DNA of 64,000 bases from Gimesia maris (lineage in GTDB: Bacteria > Planctomycetota > Planctomycetia > Planctomycetales > Planctomycetaceae). The stretch covers positions 1,198,001 through 1,262,000 of the forward strand of contig NZ_CP042910.1 of NCBI RefSeq assembly GCF_008298035.1, given 5' to 3'. How positions within the stretch are numbered: position 1 is the stretch's first letter; each line of letters starts with the position of its first letter. The notes beneath the pieces are model-generated. The model made no database searches. It was not told where the DNA came from and worked only from the letters and a program-made list of their open reading frames with translations. This document shows positions 33,945 through 42,835 of this stretch, one piece after another. The translations under genes and the position numbers were made by a program.

Positions 33945-34868
33945 TCATTTTTCACCGGTCTGTTTCTCCGCTGGGAACTGTTTCATTATTTCCGCGGCGG
34001 ATTTCTTTGTGGCTTGCCAGTTGCCGGTTTCGTCGGGGATGGCTTTGACGATGACGGTGAAGTCGAGTGTCTCGCCTTTTTTGAAGGACTGGCCGTTGTT
34101 GTGGCGGAGGTAGTATTTGTGGTAACGGTCGAGGTCCCAGATCATGCTGGCGCTCTGGTTGCCGGCGATCACGCGGGGTGTGTAACAGAGCGAACTGAGC
34201 TGCTGTTCCGGATTGTATTGCGCGACCCAGGTTGTGTTTTTGCTGACCGCCATCTTCCTGGAGTGGGAGAGTGGACCCTCCTCAATAGAGCCATCGGGGA
34301 GTTGGGCCATCCATTTTGTGGAGGTGGGCGGGAAGCAGTGCATGAAGTAATAGAGCAGGTCGAGGTCGACGTCTTCCTGAGCCACCATCTGGGTGCGTTC
34401 ATAAATCTCTGAATTGGTCAGGATGATTTCCGCGCGGACTTTGAATTTCCAGATCGTGGAATCCTTGATGAACTCGATCCGTTTGCCAGTGATGGTCTCG
34501 TTGGTCTTTGTGATGGGGGTCTCTTTGCCGTCGACGATCAGTTTGATCTGATGGACGACTTCGCGGCCCCCTTCTTTGTGTCCGGTGCCCCACCACTGTT
34601 CGCCTTTGGGGCGTAAGACAGTTCCGTAGTGGCCGTTGTTCAGGCCGAACTCCTGCCCGCGAAACAGCATCTTCTCGATGGTCCAGCCACTGGCGGCGTC
34701 GAGGGGGACAGTGTAGTTGTCTGTCTTGAGCGTCAGGTAGCCGGTCTCGGGAACGCCGGCATCGTAGAGCCGCTGTGAAGCGTCGGTGGTTTCCGGATTC
34801 GCAGCAGAGACGGGAAATGCCGAAAGAACTGTGATGCTGAGCCAGGCAGCGGAAAGGATGTGATTCAT
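33945..34868 (-). CDS. Secreted hypothetical protein, beta-rich
   Basis: 307 aa from ATG 34868, which begins a signal peptide ('ILSAAWLSITVLSAFPVSAA'). The mature part is beta-rich ('TGYLTLKTDNYTVPLDAASGW', 'MLFRGQEFGLNNGHYGTVLRPKG', 'GKRIEFIKDSTIWKFKVRAEIILTNS') and could be a galactose-mutarotase-like or carbohydrate-associated fold, a weak resemblance only. 'MIWDLDRYHKYYLRHNNGQSFKKGETLDFTV' is the most conserved-looking block. It is not in an operon. No catalytic residues can be named. Confidence 0.65.
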   Translation of the reverse strand: MNHILSAAWLSITVLSAFPVSAANPETTDASQRLYDAGVPETGYLTLKTDNYTVPLDAASGWTIEKMLFRGQEFGLNNGHYGTVLRPKGEQWWGTGHKEGGREVVHQIKLIVDGKETPITKTNETITGKRIEFIKDSTIWKFKVRAEIILTNSEIYERTQMVAQEDVDLDLLYYFMHCFPPTSTKWMAQLPDGSIEEGPLSHSRKMAVSKNTTWVAQYNPEQQLSSLCYTPRVIAGNQSASMIWDLDRYHKYYLRHNNGQSFKKGETLDFTVIVKAIPDETGNWQATKKSAAEIMKQFPAEKQTGEK

Positions 34869-35129
34869 CGTTGTGTTCTGTTTTCTTGTGGTCAAAGTGT
34901 GACGGATTTGGGTGTGTGAATACTTGAGTCTCTCTGGGGATATGATAACGGATCGATTGCGCAGTTCGTAGGTTTCAGTGGAAAAATGGTGAAGTGTTCG
35001 AACGGTTGTGTATCATGTGTCCGGTCTAAATAACAAGCCGACAGTGGCACCCGGTGTGTGAAGTGTTGCCCTGTATTGTGGGATATCCCTGATCGTTTCC
35101 TGTTGTCTGCGACAACCCCGGATTGCATC

Positions 35130-35715
35130 CGGGGGCACCCTTTCTTTTTATCTCACCTGTTTGGGGTTCGTCAGGTTTTTGCAGTTCGGGACATAACCGG
35201 AGCTAACGCTCTGCGGCTAATTGAGTTTCGTGGATGAGACGGACTGGTATTGATTGATTGCGGGAGCTGCGACCTCCTGCTCGCTGCGCTCGGCCCGAAT
35301 TACATTCGGGCTCACCCACATTTACTTTCGTGTTTTTCGTGGTAGAAAAAAACAAATATCAGGGTTACATCCGGGGTTACCTTTTCTTTTTATATCACCT
35401 GTTTGGGGTTCGTTGCGGTTTTGCAGTTCGTGACATAACCGGAGCTAACGCTCTGCGGCTCATTGATTTTTGCTGATGAGACGGACTGGTGTTGATTGAA
35501 CGCGGGAGCTGCGACCTCCTGCTCGCTGCGCTCGGCCCGAATTTCATTCGGGCTTACCCACATTTACTTTCGTGTCCTTTCGAGTTATTCGTGGTGAAAA
35601 AAATAAATTTGAGGGTTTCATCCGGGCTACCTTTTCTTTTTATATCATCTGTTTGGGGTTCGTCAGGTTTTTGCAGTTCGTGACATAACCGGAGCTAACG
35701 CTCTTCGGCTATTGG
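35130..35715 (+). repeat. Tandem repeat of ~245 bases, about 2.4 copies
   Basis: The phrase CTGTTTGGGGTTCG occurs at 35157, 35399 and 35649 (spacing 242 and 250). Each unit includes 'GACATAACCGGAGCTAACGC', a run CTCCTGCTCGCTGCGCTCGG and a CCGAATT.CATTCGGG palindrome. A degenerate part of the unit recurs at 35927-35965. Confidence 0.85.
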
Positions 35716-36451
35716 GTTCGCTTTACTTAAGATTACACACTGTATCAGTTTAGTGGTGCGGGATGTTTATCTGCGTGGGGGTGGGGAGATCGGGTAGAAT
35801 CTGTTGGCAGGTTGGTTGTTAATTAAGAAGTGAATGCTGTTTCTACGGGTTGACACATGGGTCAACCCCTACAATTCAGCTGGTCGTTCGTAATTTATGC
35901 TTGAGAATTGATCCGTCAGTTTCCTGCTCGCTGCGCTCGGCCTGGATGTGCATCCGGGCCTACCCGCTTTTTAGGCGGCAGAGGTATTCGAGCACAGTCG
36001 GGCAAGCCGACTGTGACACCCGGCAATTCGATAGTTCTACCACGAAAAAAACAAAATGACATGAAAGGATACGGTGATGTCTGGGGTTTGGGGAATCGGG
36101 TTTGTTTATTTGTGCGAGGGTTATCTTAGGGAGTGGCGTGGGGGGAGCAAGGGGATTTTTCGAACCTTGTGGCGATACAGGTTGATACCGGGGCGAGCGA
36201 TTGCGATGTCGAGGCGGTGCCGGGCTGAAGCTTGTCGATGGTGTGGCGACCCGCAGAGTGACATCACGAACGGGTGTGGTTTCAGGCAGTGTAAAACTGG
36301 AAAAAACAGGCTTGTTTTTAGTGAAGACATGGAACAAGTGGCTTGTGTTTCAGTGCACTGTAAACTGGTCACGCGCGCGACTCACTTAGACGCTTATTCT
36401 GATGGAGGGCAGGGGGGAGTCAAGTCGAAACTTTTCAGTGGTTGTTCGGAG

Positions 36452-36499
36452 CAGTGGTTGATCGGGTCAGTGGTTGATGGGGTCAGTGGTTGATGGGGC
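36452..36499 (+). repeat. Three tandem 16-base repeats
   Basis: CAGTGGTTGATSGGGY repeated three times at 36452, 36468 and 36484 with one or two mismatches. It lies right after the terminator of the YHS-like gene (on the minus strand). Confidence 0.8.
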
Positions 36500-36504
36500 T
36501 GCTC

Positions 36505-36550
36505 AATCAAAAAGAAAGCTCCCGATGATCATAAAGACCATCGGGAGCTT
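36505..36550 (-). terminator. Rho-independent terminator of the YHS-like gene
   Basis: AAGCTCCCGATG/CATCGGGAGCTT forms a perfect 12-bp stem with an 11-base loop; on the minus strand it is followed by TCTTTTTG. It lies 31 bases after the stop at 36581. Confidence 0.85.
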
Positions 36551-36580
36551 ACCAGGAGCAGCAGGAACAAAGCTCACTTT

Positions 36581-38569
36581 TTATTCAACGCCTACATAGA
36601 GAGCAGGAGTTTTCATGAATACATTCATATTCGTTTTACTGCTGAACAGATACAGGCGACCTTTGTACCAGGACGCGAAGTCCAGCGTACCTTCCTGGTC
36701 ATCCTGCTTGTCAACCAGCGTTACGATATCACTTCCGCCTGCAGCCGGTGCGTATTTGGCTGGCTCGCGGTCAAACTTCAATTTGTTTTCCAGTGAGGCA
36801 AACTGATAGTTCATCGATTTGTAGGAAGAACTGAATTCCGGTCGGGCGTCTACCAGGAGTCGACTGTCTCGCAGTGCGACCGGACAGAAGCCTTTCAGGC
36901 CTTTGATATTTCCCCGGCTGGCAATCAGAGCCAGTTTCTGGTCAATCGAACTGTCGTGTTCACTCGCGGCAACCTGTTTCTTTGGTGCAGGAGCCGGGGT
37001 GTCCAGTTTCGGTTCGGGTTGAGCCTGGAAGGGATTGTCTTCCAGCGGTTTCTCCACGGTTTTTTCTACAATCTTCTCGCTGGGTTGTTCAGCCTTTTCG
37101 AGGGGCTGTTCAGCCGGTTTTTCCGTCTCTGCGACTTTTTCGGCAGGCATCTCTGCTTTCTCTGCCGTTTTTTCGACGGGGACTTCAAACGGATTCTCAT
37201 CCTTAGCCACTTTTTCCGCAGTGGGTTGCGGTTGTGGCTGTGGTTCGAACGGATTGAATTCTTTCGCCGGTTTTTCCTGGGCAAGCTGAGGAGTTTTTTC
37301 CTGTGCAGGTTCAGCCGGTTTATCCGCGGTTTTCTTCAAACCTTCTTCTTCCAGAGCCAGTCCGCTGAAGGGAGTGCTCGCCGGTTTATCAGCCACTTTA
37401 TTCTCAACCGCTTTGGCTTTCCTCAGGCTGTCGGCTTCTTCTTCCGACATTTCAGGAAACAGGTCTTTGAAATCGTCCTCTGGATTGATGACGACCTTTC
37501 CGTCTTCGGAGGCAGGCGATTGTTCGACGATTGCGGGTACTTCCACAGACGCATCTTTCGCCAGTTTTTCTGCAGCCATTCGCTGTTCTTCAAGTCGTTC
37601 TTCGGCTTCTTCCCGCAGTTCTTCGAGTTCGTCTTCATCCAGTTCTTCCCCCGCCGGCGTCATGGTTCTGGCGACGGACTCTGGAGTGTCGGCTGGTTGT
37701 TCCGGGCCTGCTACGATCGAGGGAGCCTCGGGAGCAGGAGCAGGGTCAAACTCTGGCGAAACAGGTTGATTTGCCGGTTCTGTTACCGGTGTTTCAACGG
37801 GTGCCTTTTTCGCAATCTGATTCGACTTCGGCAGTTTTTTCGGAGTTTTCTTAGTTTTGGATGGCAGGAATTTTTCATACCATTTCGGCTTCTCTTCAGA
37901 TTCCTGTGCTACGCTCTGCTGTGGGACCACGATCACGTTCCTGGGGGCAGAGTTCTGCGGTGCTGTCTGCTGAGGAGCCGGTGTGGCTTTGGCAGTTGTC
38001 GCTGGTGTCTGCTGGGGAGCGGGAGAGGTATTGACAGTTCCGCGTCCACTGCCGGCATTGCCTGCCGTTTTGGGGAGTGCCTCCATCGACATGGGAGGCA
38101 TCTGACGGCCATCGCGGCGATACAATGCTTCGAGCTGTCGCTGAATCTCGCTCTGTCCCGGTTTTGCTTCGGGCAGTGGAACAGCAGTTTTGTATTGGGG
38201 CGCGGTCGATTGTGCTGCGCTGTTGACGATGATCTGACGTTTCTGTTCCGGTTCGCTGCTCTTTTTCTGGAAGAGTGCTTTGGGGTTCAGAGTAAAACCA
38301 GTCTGCTGAATTTGAGCAGGCTGTTGTTCTGTCTGAGGAAAACGAACACGTGGCAGAGTGGTGTTGCGACGTGCTGAATGCATTTCACGTTGAATGGCAT
38401 TCTTCAATGTACTTTGCGGGTTCCGCACTGTCCTGGTACTTGAACGCGGTATTGAATTGATCTCAACAGAAGTCTCTTCCGCAGAAAGGTAATTCAAATT
38501 CGTAAGCACTAAGCCAGAAATTGCGCTAAATAAAATAACGCGAGCGGAGAAGCGAGTTCCTGCTTTCAT
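36581..38569 (-). CDS. Secreted low-complexity protein with C-terminal YHS-like domain
   Basis: 662 aa. A signal peptide ('FSAISGLVLTNLNYLSAEE') is followed by ~500 residues of low-complexity sequence rich in Pro, Glu, Lys and Ala, with repeated 'EKPAE', 'NPFE.QP.P' and 'EKVAE' motifs, likely extended and disordered. The final ~105 residues ('GLKGFCPVALRDSRLLVDARPEF', 'YQFASLENKLKFDREPAKYAP') resemble a YHS domain, a small metal-associated fold, followed by 'FASWYKGRLYLFSSKTN'. AGGAG lies directly against the ATG, an unusually short spacing. It may be an envelope or cell-wall protein. The opposite strand also has long open frames, a side effect of composition. Confidence 0.75.
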   Translation of the reverse strand: MKAGTRFSARVILFSAISGLVLTNLNYLSAEETSVEINSIPRSSTRTVRNPQSTLKNAIQREMHSARRNTTLPRVRFPQTEQQPAQIQQTGFTLNPKALFQKKSSEPEQKRQIIVNSAAQSTAPQYKTAVPLPEAKPGQSEIQRQLEALYRRDGRQMPPMSMEALPKTAGNAGSGRGTVNTSPAPQQTPATTAKATPAPQQTAPQNSAPRNVIVVPQQSVAQESEEKPKWYEKFLPSKTKKTPKKLPKSNQIAKKAPVETPVTEPANQPVSPEFDPAPAPEAPSIVAGPEQPADTPESVARTMTPAGEELDEDELEELREEAEERLEEQRMAAEKLAKDASVEVPAIVEQSPASEDGKVVINPEDDFKDLFPEMSEEEADSLRKAKAVENKVADKPASTPFSGLALEEEGLKKTADKPAEPAQEKTPQLAQEKPAKEFNPFEPQPQPQPTAEKVAKDENPFEVPVEKTAEKAEMPAEKVAETEKPAEQPLEKAEQPSEKIVEKTVEKPLEDNPFQAQPEPKLDTPAPAPKKQVAASEHDSSIDQKLALIASRGNIKGLKGFCPVALRDSRLLVDARPEFSSSYKSMNYQFASLENKLKFDREPAKYAPAAGGSDIVTLVDKQDDQEGTLDFASWYKGRLYLFSSKTNMNVFMKTPALYVGVE

Positions 38570-39001
38570 CTCCTGAAATCTCCTGGTTCCTGAGCCTTGA
38601 GTCCTGTTGAAAATAGTTTCACAGCAGTACTCAAAAAAGTTCCCGAATGAATGATTTCCCGAAAGAACGAGAGTTCATTAATCGGTATATTGCTTTCAAT
38701 TGTCTGGTTCCACATAATCGACACAATCATGCAGAGTAGCCCTGCTGGGAATTCTATCGTCGTTAATCTGCTCCGGTTTTGATGCCTATGTCGATTGTAG
38801 AACTAGAATCTGGCGGGATCTTTGTAGTGACCCGAATGACCGTTTTTATCGATAATCTCGCCGCAGGGTCGCCATCGGCTGCAGGTTTGCTATCTTTACA
38901 TTTATTATCAGGCTGTTCTTCGAACGGTCAGGTCAGCGATTTACTGAAGTATGCCAGCGGTTTCTAGATTCGAAACGGCGAAAATAAAAGGAGTTACAGC
39001 G

Positions 39002-40033
39002 ATGCAGGAAGAACAGGCATCAGCAGAGAAGACCGGATCAAAGGTGGGAGAAAGCCGTCTCTCAACACCGCCAACAAGACGGTGGATCACGCGCGGCCTG
39101 GTTCTGTTATTGATGCTCTCCGTACTTTTAAACCTGGGGTTTTATGCCTGGTATCAGGAATACTTCACCATCGCAGGCGGTCCCACAGAGCAGTTTGAGA
39201 CTGGAGATCAGTTTGCCTCTGATAAAATCGCGATCATCTCGATAACGGGCACGATCATGCCGCCGTTTACGGAGCGGATTCTGGAATCGATCAAAACCGC
39301 GCATGAAGATAAGCAGGTCAAAGGCATCCTGCTGGAAATTGACAGTCCCGGCGGTCTGGTTGCCGACAGCCATCAGATATACCATCGTCTGGTGGAATTA
39401 CGTAAAAAGAAACCCATTGTCGTTTCCATGAAACGGATGGCTGCTTCCGGCGGTTATTATGTTGCGATGGGGGCTGGTGAAGAGGGAGTGATCTTTGCAG
39501 AGCCGACCACCTGGACCGGTTCGCTGGGTGTGATCATACCCCGTTTTGATTTGAGTGGTCTGGCTGAGAAAGTGGGGGTCGTATCTGACCCTTTGAAAAC
39601 GGGAGAATTTAAGGATGCCTTGAATCCGTTTCGGGAGATGACCCAACGGGAACGGGATATCTGGGACCATATTCTGGATGAATCGTATCAGCGATTTTTG
39701 AATATCATTACCGACAACCGTAAAGATCTTGATTATGAACAGGTAAAGAAGCTGGCCACCGGGCAGATTTATCCGGCGACGGATGCCAGGGAGAACGGGC
39801 TGATTGATGAAATTGGCTACCAGGAAGATGCGCTGGCCCGATTACAGGAAATGACAAATCTCAAGAAAGTGCGTGTGATAAGATACCGACATCCTGTTAC
39901 ACTGGCAGATATACTGCTTGGTTCAGCAGAAGCCAGTCAGGTGGAAAATCGAAAGCAGGCGCTGCTGGATTCGACAGTACCGCGCGCCATGTATTTTGCT
40001 TCCTGGCTGGGAGAAGTACCCGGTTTGCAATAA
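39002..40033 (+). CDS. sppA: Signal peptide peptidase SppA (short, bacterial type)
   Basis: 343 aa; AAAGGAG precedes ATG 39002 (the frame is open to 38951). One N-terminal anchor helix (~30-50, 'GLVLLLMLSVLLNLGFYAW') is followed by the S49 peptidase domain: 'GILLEIDSPGGLVADSHQIY', the catalytic Ser in 'MKRMAASGGYYVAMGA', 'WTGSLGVIIPRFD' and the Lys region 'LKTGEFKDALNPF'. The length matches the half-size Bacillus-type enzyme. It degrades cleaved signal peptides in the inner membrane. The next gene starts 45 bases downstream. Confidence 0.9.
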   Translation: MQEEQASAEKTGSKVGESRLSTPPTRRWITRGLVLLLMLSVLLNLGFYAWYQEYFTIAGGPTEQFETGDQFASDKIAIISITGTIMPPFTERILESIKTAHEDKQVKGILLEIDSPGGLVADSHQIYHRLVELRKKKPIVVSMKRMAASGGYYVAMGAGEEGVIFAEPTTWTGSLGVIIPRFDLSGLAEKVGVVSDPLKTGEFKDALNPFREMTQRERDIWDHILDESYQRFLNIITDNRKDLDYEQVKKLATGQIYPATDARENGLIDEIGYQEDALARLQEMTNLKKVRVIRYRHPVTLADILLGSAEASQVENRKQALLDSTVPRAMYFASWLGEVPGLQ

Positions 40034-40077
40034 GCAATGTTTGAATCCATTGAGATCTAGCAGAAATTCAAGAGCGT

Positions 40078-40908
40078 ATGTTTGCACAAGAAGAACCCGT
40101 TTCTCCTCCCCAGGATCCGTTCCTGAATGACCCGACGATGTATGAAGGTCCTTCACCACTCTGGTCATTTCTGGAGAGCGGGTTTGCATTCCTGTACCTG
40201 CTGTTCTGGGTCTGGATGCTCGTGGATTGTCTCAGGAAAGATCCGGACCGATTTCTGTGGTTCTGGGTGATCCTGATATTTCAGCCTTTCGGCGCGCTGA
40301 TCTATTTCTTTCTCCGCTGGCTGCCGACAAATCAGTTTCAACTACCGGAGTTTGCCAGACCTTTGCTGCGGCAGCGTCGATTGAATGAACTGGAGACCGC
40401 AGCAATGCAGATTGGCAATGCCTACCAGTTTGTACGCTGGGGAGATGCGTTGAAAGATGCGGGCGTCTTTCAGAAAAGCCTGGCTGCCTACCAGCAGGCA
40501 TTAGCCAAAGAACCCGACAACCTGCAGGCGCTGTGGGGGGCCGCGCAAATGAAAATGAAGTTCAAAGACTTCCAGGAAGCGCAGTCGCTCTGCCAGAAAG
40601 TACTGGCCATCGATGCGGAATATAAGTTCGGCGATGTTTCACTGATGTATTGCAAAACAATCTGCGAACTGGATACACCGGAAAAGGCGCGGGAGCAACT
40701 TGTGGTTCATACAAAGCGCTGGCGTCAGCCTGAAGCGTTGTATCTGCTGGCGACTCTGGAAGCAGAAGCAGGCGACCATCAGACCGCCCGGAAGACATTG
40801 CAGTCGATGCTGCTGGATATCAATGGCAGTCCCCGGGGAATCGCCCGCAAATTTGTTCGCTGGAAAAGCAAAGCGAAACGGCTCTTGAATAAACTTCCCA
40901 AAGCATAA
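40078..40908 (+). CDS. TPR membrane protein with PLDc_N-like helices
   Basis: 276 aa. The first ~85 residues have two helices ('ESGFAFLYLLFWVWMLVDCL' and 'FLWFWVILIFQPFGALIYFFLRW'), a PLDc_N-like anchor. After it come three or so TPR units: 'AYQFVRWGDALKDAGVFQKSLAAYQQALAKEPDN', 'ALWGAAQMKMKFKDFQEAQSLCQKVLAID' and 'EALYLLATLEAEAGDHQTARKTL'. It probably serves as a protein-interaction scaffold on the membrane; its function is unknown. It likely is co-transcribed with sppA. Confidence 0.8.
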   Translation: MFAQEEPVSPPQDPFLNDPTMYEGPSPLWSFLESGFAFLYLLFWVWMLVDCLRKDPDRFLWFWVILIFQPFGALIYFFLRWLPTNQFQLPEFARPLLRQRRLNELETAAMQIGNAYQFVRWGDALKDAGVFQKSLAAYQQALAKEPDNLQALWGAAQMKMKFKDFQEAQSLCQKVLAIDAEYKFGDVSLMYCKTICELDTPEKAREQLVVHTKRWRQPEALYLLATLEAEAGDHQTARKTLQSMLLDINGSPRGIARKFVRWKSKAKRLLNKLPKA

Positions 40909-40937
40909 TGCGCATCGAGTTTTTCAACTAACGTCTG

Positions 40938-41876
40938 TTACTGCTGACTGGCTTTGCGGAAATTCTCTGCATGGAACTTCATGATTTTCAAACCATCCTT
41001 TTCGTAGATTTTGACCGCGTTGTGGGGGACATCGGGGACGATGAGTTTTCCGAACGGAATCTTCAGTGACTTCAGAAAATCCATATACGCAAGATTATTC
41101 TGATAGTTAAAGCCTTTCGTGCCGACATGAATCAGAATCGGGAGCTCCGGTTCCGGATGACGGGCGTACTTCCGTGCCAGGTCGTATGTGTTGTCCCCTT
41201 TCGCAAATACCAGTCCGGGGCTTTCCTGTCCGTTCTCTTCCGAGATTCGCTTTTCGGTCGAATGACCGGCGCCACCGGGTGCTGCCGAACCGAAGAGTTG
41301 CGGATATTTAAACATGATTCTGGTTGTCCCACGCCCCCCTTGTGAAAAGCCTTCAATGCCCCGGCCTTTGCGGTCCGCGATGGTACGATAAGTGGCATCG
41401 ATATGGGGAATCAATTCTTTCACAAAGACATCTTCCCCCATCGCATTATTTCGGTCGGCCATATTGTAGTGGCTCACAGGGCCGCCGTTGACAAACACAT
41501 AGATCATCGGTGCCACTTCACCTTCAGAAATATGCTGATGCATCTGCTGTGCCAGACGTACACTTTTAGTTTCACTGCCGGGACGACCGCCGTGCAGGTA
41601 GTAGACCACAGGAAAACGTTTTTGTTCGTTTCCCGCTGCTTTGTACTGGGGAGGCAGATAGATGCAGTAGCCTACATCCAGGTTCATGGAAGGGCTGTGA
41701 AAGGTGGCATGTTGCACTCCCGGAATTTTCTGTTTGAGTTCATTCACCCACTGGAACGGCGGCTGTTTTTTCTTCGGCTTCTGATTTTGAGCCAACCCGT
41801 TGCTGCAAACCACGAGCAGCAAAACTGCGATCGTGACTGTTAAGACTGAATGAAGCTGAGAGCGCAGGAGTTGCAT
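40938..41876 (-). CDS. Secreted esterase (alpha/beta hydrolase, esterase D/Fes type)
   Basis: 312 aa with signal peptide ('VLTVTIAVLLLVVCSNGLA'). The fold is clear: 'RFPVVYYLHGGRPGSETK' (oxyanion hole), nucleophile elbow 'GIEGFSQGGRGT' (Ser), acid likely Asp in the 'PILIHVGTKGFNYQNN' region and catalytic His in 'IVPDVPHNAVKIYEKDG'. Such planctomycete enzymes are relatives of enterochelin esterase and feruloyl esterases, acting on ester-linked sugars or similar; substrate unknown. It is the downstream neighbour of the next gene, 28 bases apart, and may share its transcript. Confidence 0.85.
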   Translation of the reverse strand: MQLLRSQLHSVLTVTIAVLLLVVCSNGLAQNQKPKKKQPPFQWVNELKQKIPGVQHATFHSPSMNLDVGYCIYLPPQYKAAGNEQKRFPVVYYLHGGRPGSETKSVRLAQQMHQHISEGEVAPMIYVFVNGGPVSHYNMADRNNAMGEDVFVKELIPHIDATYRTIADRKGRGIEGFSQGGRGTTRIMFKYPQLFGSAAPGGAGHSTEKRISEENGQESPGLVFAKGDNTYDLARKYARHPEPELPILIHVGTKGFNYQNNLAYMDFLKSLKIPFGKLIVPDVPHNAVKIYEKDGLKIMKFHAENFRKASQQ

Positions 41877-41904
41877 GATTGAATCTCGTTTTTAGAAAGA
41901 CGTT

Positions 41905-42582
41905 TTATTTTTCGTAACTGATAGCCATACAGAAGGGAGCCGCTGCGGTTTCAGTTTTGCGACCGATATAATCGATGCTGACCACCTTCTTATCCGGGTG
42001 TGGATTCTTCCAGGTTGTCATATAGAGTCGTACCCGGCACTTGTATCGACCGGCGGCTTTGTTGTCGTTTTCCCAGACGACCTTGCTGTCAGAAGGTTCT
42101 TTTTCATCTTTGCGGAACCACCAGTCGCGTACATCTTTACCGTAGACGATGGGAATTTCTGCTTTGCTTTTGTCTTCGTAGTGGATCACATATTCTCCCA
42201 CCCGGGCGCCATCTTGAACATGAGACTTTGAGCCTGGAACGTTGGGGCCCCCTCCGAAAGCAGTTCCCTGAATGAGATACAGCGCTTTTAATTTGTGATT
42301 GACTTCGATTTTGGTAACCTTGTCAGGACACTCTTGTTTGTAGAGACTGCCAAGCTGAATGATACCAGTGCCGAGCTCAAACTCGACATTGCCAAAATTA
42401 TAGGTGCCGGGCGGCAGACTTGGATTGTCGTACTCGGCTAATTTTTTCTGCATTGTTTGTGTGAAATGTCCGGAAAGGTCTACCGGAGTAAATTCATTTT
42501 TCTCTGTCTGTTCCTCTTCAGCGTAAGCGACAGAAAACGAGATCGCACAACAGAACAGAGTCAGTAAGAGTCGACGGTTCAT
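41905..42582 (-). CDS. Secreted hypothetical protein, beta-sandwich-like
   Basis: 225 aa with a signal peptide ('LLLTLFCCAISFSVAYAEE'). The mature part includes 'SLPPGTYNFGNVEFELGTGIIQLGS', 'ALYLIQGTAFGGGPNVPG', 'VGEYVIHYEDKSKAEIPIVYGKDVRDWW' and an ending 'VVSIDYIGRKTETAAAPFCMAIS', a recurrent planctomycete carbohydrate-binding-like (NPCBM/galactose-binding-like) pattern. The function is not known. It precedes the esterase gene, so a joint role on a polysaccharide is a fair inference. Confidence 0.72.
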   Translation of the reverse strand: MNRRLLLTLFCCAISFSVAYAEEEQTEKNEFTPVDLSGHFTQTMQKKLAEYDNPSLPPGTYNFGNVEFELGTGIIQLGSLYKQECPDKVTKIEVNHKLKALYLIQGTAFGGGPNVPGSKSHVQDGARVGEYVIHYEDKSKAEIPIVYGKDVRDWWFRKDEKEPSDSKVVWENDNKAAGRYKCRVRLYMTTWKNPHPDKKVVSIDYIGRKTETAAAPFCMAISYEK

Positions 42583-42835
42583 AGGCAGGGCTCCCTGGTA
42601 TTCATCACGATCATTTCCTGCTTCAGAAAACAGTCGATTGTGAAAGCATCGATTTGAGTACTGTATTTCAACGGTAAGATCACCTCATTGCGGAGGCATC
42701 TCAAACGGGATTAATTGTATCCAGACGTGCACAGCATGTCTAAGAGAAACAGATTAATTCGTCTTCATACTGATTCCTGGTACGTATCAATCAATGGAAA
42801 TCGCAGCAAAAGGGAAGCCGTTCGGAACTTCCTGG

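Larger units (their letters stand above)
34896..36504. other. Repeat-rich non-coding stretch
   Basis: About 1.6 kb without a credible gene. It holds a 242-250-base tandem repeat (35130-35715), a further partial copy near 35.93 kb, an 8-bp stem-loop GGGTTGAC/GTCAACCC (35847-35868), and a 16-base triplet (36452-36499). Short frames here run through the repeats and are not supported. Confidence 0.6.

Noticed and set aside
35130-36499. CRISPR array
   Set aside because: The repeated units are ~245 or 16 bases long and lack the 23-40-base repeat and unique spacer pattern; no cas genes are seen.
36956-38377. 473-aa open frame on the plus strand, rich in Phe, Arg and Cys
   Set aside because: It is fully antisense to the secreted YHS-like protein. 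The frame stays open because the Lys/Glu/Pro-rich gene has few complements of stop codons; it has no ribosome site or domain.
38779-38967. 62-aa frame between the YHS-like gene and sppA
   Set aside because: No ribosome site, no domain, unusual composition; the sppA leader is a sufficient explanation.
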